A stretch of DNA of 64,000 bases from Chlorobiota bacterium (lineage in GTDB: Bacteria; Bacteroidota; Ignavibacteria; OLB7). The notes under the pieces are model-generated. The model was not told the origin of the DNA and did no database searches. It worked only from the letters and a program-made list of their open reading frames with translations. Below are positions 60,289 to 64,000 of the stretch, piece after piece. The stretch is taken from contig JAQBOZ010000028.1 in NCBI GenBank assembly GCA_028287785.1, positions 310,001 through 374,000 on the forward strand, read 5' to 3'. How positions within the stretch are numbered: position 1 is the first letter of the stretch; each line of letters starts with the position of its first letter. Position numbers and translations under genes: made by a program.

Positions 60289-62391
60289 TCAGTGCACGCT
60301 GGGGTCGGGGCCGGTGCTGATATCGCTTCCGCGCCCGCCGGCGCCCGGTCCGACAACCGTGGCGGAGGGACGCGAGGTGGATGGCTTGGTATCGGCCCCC
60401 TGGCCGCTGGCAAGCCGCGCCTGAAGCATCCTCTTCACCTCGATCGGTGAAAGCTCCTCGCCGCGGATGATCGCATCGATCTCATCGGAATCCAGCGTCT
60501 CCCGCTCCACCAGCAGCGCGGACATCTTGTGGAGGATATCCATATGCTCGCGAAGCACGCCCATGGCGCGGTTCATGCCGTTGTCCACGATCTCCCGCAC
60601 CTCCTTGTCGATCATCTCCGCGGTCGCCTCGCTGATATCCTTGTGCGCCGCGAAATCGCGTCCCAGGAACACCTCGCCGTCGTTCGAAGCGTAGTTGATC
60701 GGGCCGAGCTTCTCGGACATCCCCAGCTCGCAGACCATCTGGCGGGCAAGCTGCGTGACGGTCTTGATATCCCCCTGCGCTCCGGAGGTGTAATTGCCGA
60801 AGATCGTCAGCTCGGCGGCACGTCCGCCAAGGGCCATCGCGATCTTCGCCTCGAACCACTCGCGGGAACGGGAGTGCTGGTCATCGTCCGGCAGGAACGC
60901 CGTGACGCCCAGCGCGCGACCGCGCGGGATGATCGTCACCTTGTGGACCGGATCGCCATGCGGGACGAACTTGCCGACAAGGACATGGCCGACTTCGTGA
61001 TACGCGGTCATCTTCCGCTCCTCGTCCGACATCACCATCGACCGGCGTTCCAGGCCGAGCATCAGCTTATCCTTCGCCATCTCGAAATCGTACATCGTCA
61101 CCTTGTCGCCGTTGCGGCGCGCGGCGTTGATGGCCGCCTCGTTGGCAAGGTTGGCCAGATCGGCGCCCGAGAAACCGGGGGTTGCCCTGGCGAGCGTCAG
61201 CAGGTCCACGTTTTCCGCCAGCGGCATGTTCCGCGTATGCACTTTCAGAATTCCCTCGCGTCCGCGACGGTCCGGGCGGTCCACCACGACCTGGCGGTCG
61301 AAGCGGCCGGGACGGAGAAGCGCCGGATCGAGGACATCGGGTCGGTTGGTGGCAGCGATGATGATCACTCCCGTGTTCTGCTCGAACCCGTCCATCTCCA
61401 CCAGCAGCGCGTTCAACGTCTGCTCGCGCTCATCGTGACCGCCGCCAAGTCCCGCTCCACGCTGCCGTCCGACGGCATCGATCTCATCGATGAAGATGAT
61501 TGCCGGGGCGATCTTCTTGGCCTGCTCGAACAGGTCGCGAACGCGCGAGGCGCCCACGCCGACGAACATCTCCACGAAGTCCGCGCCGGAGATCGAAAGG
61601 TACTGCACCCCGGCCTCGCCCGCCACGGCGCGCGCCAGCAGGGTCTTGCCGGTTCCGGGAGGGCCAAGCAGCAGAACGCCGCGGGGGATCTTGCCGCCAA
61701 GCCGCTGGAACTTGCCGGGCTCGCGAAGGAAATCGATGATCTCCTGAAGCTCCTCCTTTGCCTCATCGGCGCCCGCAACATCGGCGAACGTGACGCGGGG
61801 GGAGGTTTCGCTCAGCATGCGGGCTCGCGATTTTCCGAAGGAGAAGATCCCCTTGGTGCCGCCGACCCCGCCCTGCATGCGACGGAAGACGAAGATCCAG
61901 ATCGCGATCAGCGCAAACCACGGAAGGAAGCTCACCAGCGGTCCCCACCATTCGTTCCCCTCCTGCTGGACGGAGACGACAAGGCCCCGATCCATCCATT
62001 CCTTCAGCACCGCGGCGTCGACCACCGGAAGCTTGGTGGCGATCAGGTTCGTCTGAACCATCTTGCGGCTTCCGCCGTCATCGACCGCCACATCGCTCCG
62101 CTCCGCCAGCTCGCCGCGGAATTCGAAATCGTTGAGCTGCGATTTGTAGACGATGGCTTTCTTGATGGCGCCGCTGTTGAGCAGGCGCTGATATTCGTTG
62201 TACGTGACCGGCGAGGGCTGCTGGCCGCCGTTCCGCACGATCACGAAGACGACGAACGCGCAGAGAAGAATCACCATCCACACCAGCACGCTCCGCACGA
62301 TGCGGTTTACATTCCCCTCATCATCCCCGTTGGGTCCACGGCGAGGCGGCACCGGCCGCAGCGGCTTACGTGAATTCATATCATCCTTCAT
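60289..62391 (-). CDS. ftsH: ATP-dependent zinc metalloprotease FtsH
   Basis: 700 residues. Two N-terminal membrane helices (about 28-50 and 155-175) flank a periplasmic domain; the AAA+ module has Walker A GPPGTGKT, Walker [11 protein letters not shown] and the second-region RPGRFDRQ. The zinc-binding protease motif HEVGH is near residue 462, with the third ligand Asp downstream (MTxxARxMV type). Length and motifs are normal. The protein degrades misfolded membrane proteins and regulatory factors. It follows hpt on the same strand, as in many bacteria. The alternative ATG at 62379 is also possible. Confidence 0.97.
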   Translation of the reverse strand: MKDDMNSRKPLRPVPPRRGPNGDDEGNVNRIVRSVLVWMVILLCAFVVFVIVRNGGQQPSPVTYNEYQRLLNSGAIKKAIVYKSQLNDFEFRGELAERSDVAVDDGGSRKMVQTNLIATKLPVVDAAVLKEWMDRGLVVSVQQEGNEWWGPLVSFLPWFALIAIWIFVFRRMQGGVGGTKGIFSFGKSRARMLSETSPRVTFADVAGADEAKEELQEIIDFLREPGKFQRLGGKIPRGVLLLGPPGTGKTLLARAVAGEAGVQYLSISGADFVEMFVGVGASRVRDLFEQAKKIAPAIIFIDEIDAVGRQRGAGLGGGHDEREQTLNALLVEMDGFEQNTGVIIIAATNRPDVLDPALLRPGRFDRQVVVDRPDRRGREGILKVHTRNMPLAENVDLLTLARATPGFSGADLANLANEAAINAARRNGDKVTMYDFEMAKDKLMLGLERRSMVMSDEERKMTAYHEVGHVLVGKFVPHGDPVHKVTIIPRGRALGVTAFLPDDDQHSRSREWFEAKIAMALGGRAAELTIFGNYTSGAQGDIKTVTQLARQMVCELGMSEKLGPINYASNDGEVFLGRDFAAHKDISEATAEMIDKEVREIVDNGMNRAMGVLREHMDILHKMSALLVERETLDSDEIDAIIRGEELSPIEVKRMLQARLASGQGADTKPSTSRPSATVVGPGAGGRGSDISTGPDPSVH

Positions 62392-62473
62392 CGGAAGTCT
62401 CGATTATCTGTGTAAATGTTCCTCGAATTACCGGAGCGCCGCGCCCGGCCACGCGCGCGGCGTGGTATCCGGT

Positions 62474-63049
62474 TCAACCTTCGGCGGGAAGAATATCATC
62501 AAGGAGATACACGGCCGGAAGATTTCTCCCCTGCTGCCGGTAGTCCAGACCGAACCCGACCACAAATCGGTTCGGGATCTCGAAGGCGGCATACTCGGGG
62601 GGATTTCCCATCATATGCGCCTCGCGCTTGTAGAGAAGCGAGGCAACCTCCACCGACGCCGCCCCCCGTTCCATGAAATATCCTCTCAACCAATCGACCG
62701 TGCGCCCCGTATCGACGATATCTTCGACCACTATGACGTTCCGTCCCGTCAACTGAGTGCTGGCCGATGCTGTAAAAATTATCGTGCCGGAGGAGGAAAG
62801 CCCTCCATCGTAGCTCGAAACCCTGACATAATCCACTTCCAGCGCGATCGGCATCAACCGGATCAGGTCGGCGTGGAAGATGGCGGCACCGTTCAGCACG
62901 CAGATCATCAGCGGATTGCGATCGCGATATCGCTCGACCAGCGCGCCGGCAACCGCGGCAATTCCCCGGCTGATCTCCCCCGAGCCGATCATCGGCACAA
63001 AACGCAGGCCGTCGATCATCACCGGAGCGCCGATTGCCGGCTCATCCAT
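62474..63049 (-). CDS. hpt: Hypoxanthine phosphoribosyltransferase
   Basis: 191 residues from ATG at 63049 (MDEPAIGAPVMIDG), four bases past the tilS stop. It salvages hypoxanthine or guanine with PRPP. The PRPP-binding motif VIVVEDIVDTGRT is diagnostic; EVDYVRVSSYDGG and LNGAAIFHADLIRL are the flexible loop and N-terminal segments. The frame upstream overlaps tilS and is not used. The order tilS-hpt-ftsH is widely conserved. Confidence 0.95.
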   Translation of the reverse strand: MDEPAIGAPVMIDGLRFVPMIGSGEISRGIAAVAGALVERYRDRNPLMICVLNGAAIFHADLIRLMPIALEVDYVRVSSYDGGLSSSGTIIFTASASTQLTGRNVIVVEDIVDTGRTVDWLRGYFMERGAASVEVASLLYKREAHMMGNPPEYAAFEIPNRFVVGFGLDYRQQGRNLPAVYLLDDILPAEG

Positions 63050-63053
63050 CGGC

Positions 63054-64000
63054 CTAGTCCCCATTCCGGGACAGCCCGCGAATCTCCAGCCTGATGACGT
63101 TCTTCGTCTGCTGTTCCACTCGGTATCGGTCGTCCATCCGCATGCCACAGACCCAGACGATATTCTCCCCATCGGCCACGACCATGATGTCCTTCTTCCG
63201 GTCCAGCGGCACCTTGGAATCGACAAGGAAATCGCTCACCTTCTTCTCCCCCCCCAGCCCGATCGGGCGAAACCGGTCGCCATCGCGCCAGGAACGGAGG
63301 GTCAGGGTATCGGAGATCTTATCGGCATCGACGAACTCGACGTTGGTGTTCCGGGTGAAGCGGACATTTGCGCGCTCCAGCCGTTCGCTCGCCAGCGTCA
63401 CCCGTTCGGTCTTGATCGTCTCCCCCGGCTTGAACTTCTTATCCACCACGATTGGCGTGGGGGGATCGCACCGCACGGTAAGCGTATCGCGGTCGCGCAC
63501 GACGCTCAGGCCGCCTCCCAGCTCAACCCTGGACCCGGTTTCCCGGTAGACCAGCGAGAGGGTGCGCTCCACGGCGCTGTAGGAGATCGGCGGGATATCG
63601 AATGTCTTCGACACCGTCCGCTGCACGATCTCCGCCTGGATTGCCGGGAGATAGTGTTTGAGATGCGTCAGCGTCATCTCCACATGTTCGGTGTCCCTGT
63701 CGGTCACCACCCGCTTGATCGCCAGCTCCACCGCGTGGCTCAGATACTGCTCCAGCCCGCGCATGATCTCCGCCGTGGAGTTGAGCGTGTTGATGATGCC
63801 GGGGTTGTACTGCGCCAGCAGCGGCAGCAGCTCATGACGGACACGATTTCTCGTGAACTGGAGCGATGCGTTCGTGGCGTCCTCCCGCCACTGCAACTCC
63901 ACCTCCGCCGCATATGCCTCGATCGTGCTCCGATCCGTCCCGAGGAGGGGCCGGGCCAGCAGAACGCCCGGCGCCACCGTCCGCACCGGCGGGATTGCCG
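63054..64000 (-). CDS. tilS: tRNA(Ile)-lysidine synthase (N-terminal part outside window)
   Basis: Partial: the frame is open to the end of the window, so the N-terminal PP-loop part is missing. The visible 315 residues hold the family's middle and C-terminal regions: ARPLLGTDRSTIEAYA, ATNASLQFTRNRVRHELLPLL (tRNA-binding NRxRxxLLPxL) and the terminal TilS_C domain with DGDRFRPIGLGGEKKVSDFLVDSKVP. The enzyme makes lysidine-34 in the AUA-reading tRNA-Ile. The stop is four bases before the hpt start. Confidence 0.95.
   Translation of the reverse strand, partial: AIPPVRTVAPGVLLARPLLGTDRSTIEAYAAEVELQWREDATNASLQFTRNRVRHELLPLLAQYNPGIINTLNSTAEIMRGLEQYLSHAVELAIKRVVTDRDTEHVEMTLTHLKHYLPAIQAEIVQRTVSKTFDIPPISYSAVERTLSLVYRETGSRVELGGGLSVVRDRDTLTVRCDPPTPIVVDKKFKPGETIKTERVTLASERLERANVRFTRNTNVEFVDADKISDTLTLRSWRDGDRFRPIGLGGEKKVSDFLVDSKVPLDRKKDIMVVADGENIVWVCGMRMDDRYRVEQQTKNVIRLEIRGLSRNGD

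Noticed and set aside
60529-62373. 614-residue plus-strand ORF opposite ftsH
   Set aside because: Shadow of FtsH; no recognisable domain.

Overview
The window is about 64 kb of GC-rich chromosomal DNA with dense, mostly housekeeping gene content. Several features point to the Bacteroidota/Chlorobi/Ignavibacteria/Kapabacteria (FCB) assemblage, most likely a Chlorobi-Ignavibacteria-Kapabacteria type lineage. These are a secreted multicopper oxidase with a type IX secretion C-terminal sorting domain, a bacillithiol-type deacetylase (bshB1), a divergent crtC/cruC-like carotenoid pair as known from green sulfur bacteria, a propeller histidine kinase with a LytTR regulator, and promoter-like elements of the layout TTGC-N19/20-TAnnTTYG (close to the Bacteroidota -33/-7 type). 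No phage, transposase gene, rRNA or CRISPR array was seen. The lineage assignment is inference.

Layout. 0-11 kb: cell-envelope and signalling genes (an adhesin-like protein, a UGM-like flavoprotein, a propeller kinase with its LytTR regulator, a compact small transcription unit at about 7.89-8.11 kb, a cyclic-nucleotide-gated K+ channel). 11-17 kb: trhO, mutL, crtC and a cruC-like glycosyltransferase. 17-28 kb: secreted phosphodiester glycosidase, multicopper oxidase, YeiH-type transporter, ABC exporter, SDR, DOPA-dioxygenase-like protein and bshB1. 28-37 kb: a metallophosphatase, a DUF1501/DUF1800 pair, a Spy-like protein, an FAD oxidoreductase, an EamA transporter and birA. 37-45.6 kb: a nearly complete arginine cluster transcribed leftward (argC-J-B-F-R, then argG, argH) with two ARG boxes over its promoter. 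45.7-56.6 kb: DUF92 protein, tRNA-Leu(GAG), SDR, a 1262-residue TPR/DUF3857/transglutaminase protein, an ECF sigma factor with an anti-sigma-like membrane protein, a triple META-domain lipoprotein and an ABC permease. 56.8-64 kb, leftward: tilS-hpt-ftsH, then a dolichol/phytol-kinase-like protein, a long aldo/keto reductase, a BFD-type [2Fe-2S] protein and a DUF71 ATP pyrophosphatase.

The most distinctive content is non-coding. (1) A MITE-like element occurs twice with 12-bp inverted termini (GGYAGTGACTCA type) and near-perfect 8-bp target duplications; one copy is inserted inside an older, decayed copy. (2) A two-hairpin GC-rich repeat occurs at a dozen or more sites, mainly at gene ends; it provides the stop codon of one gene and what looks like the only start codons of another. 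(3) Two further palindrome families are present, one expanded into a 12-bp tandem array between argG and argH. (4) A short independent unit combines a promoter-like element, a 12-nt perfect complement of the 16S rRNA 3' end placed before a 13-codon ORF, a strong hairpin and an intrinsic terminator. This last unit is the best candidate for something undescribed.
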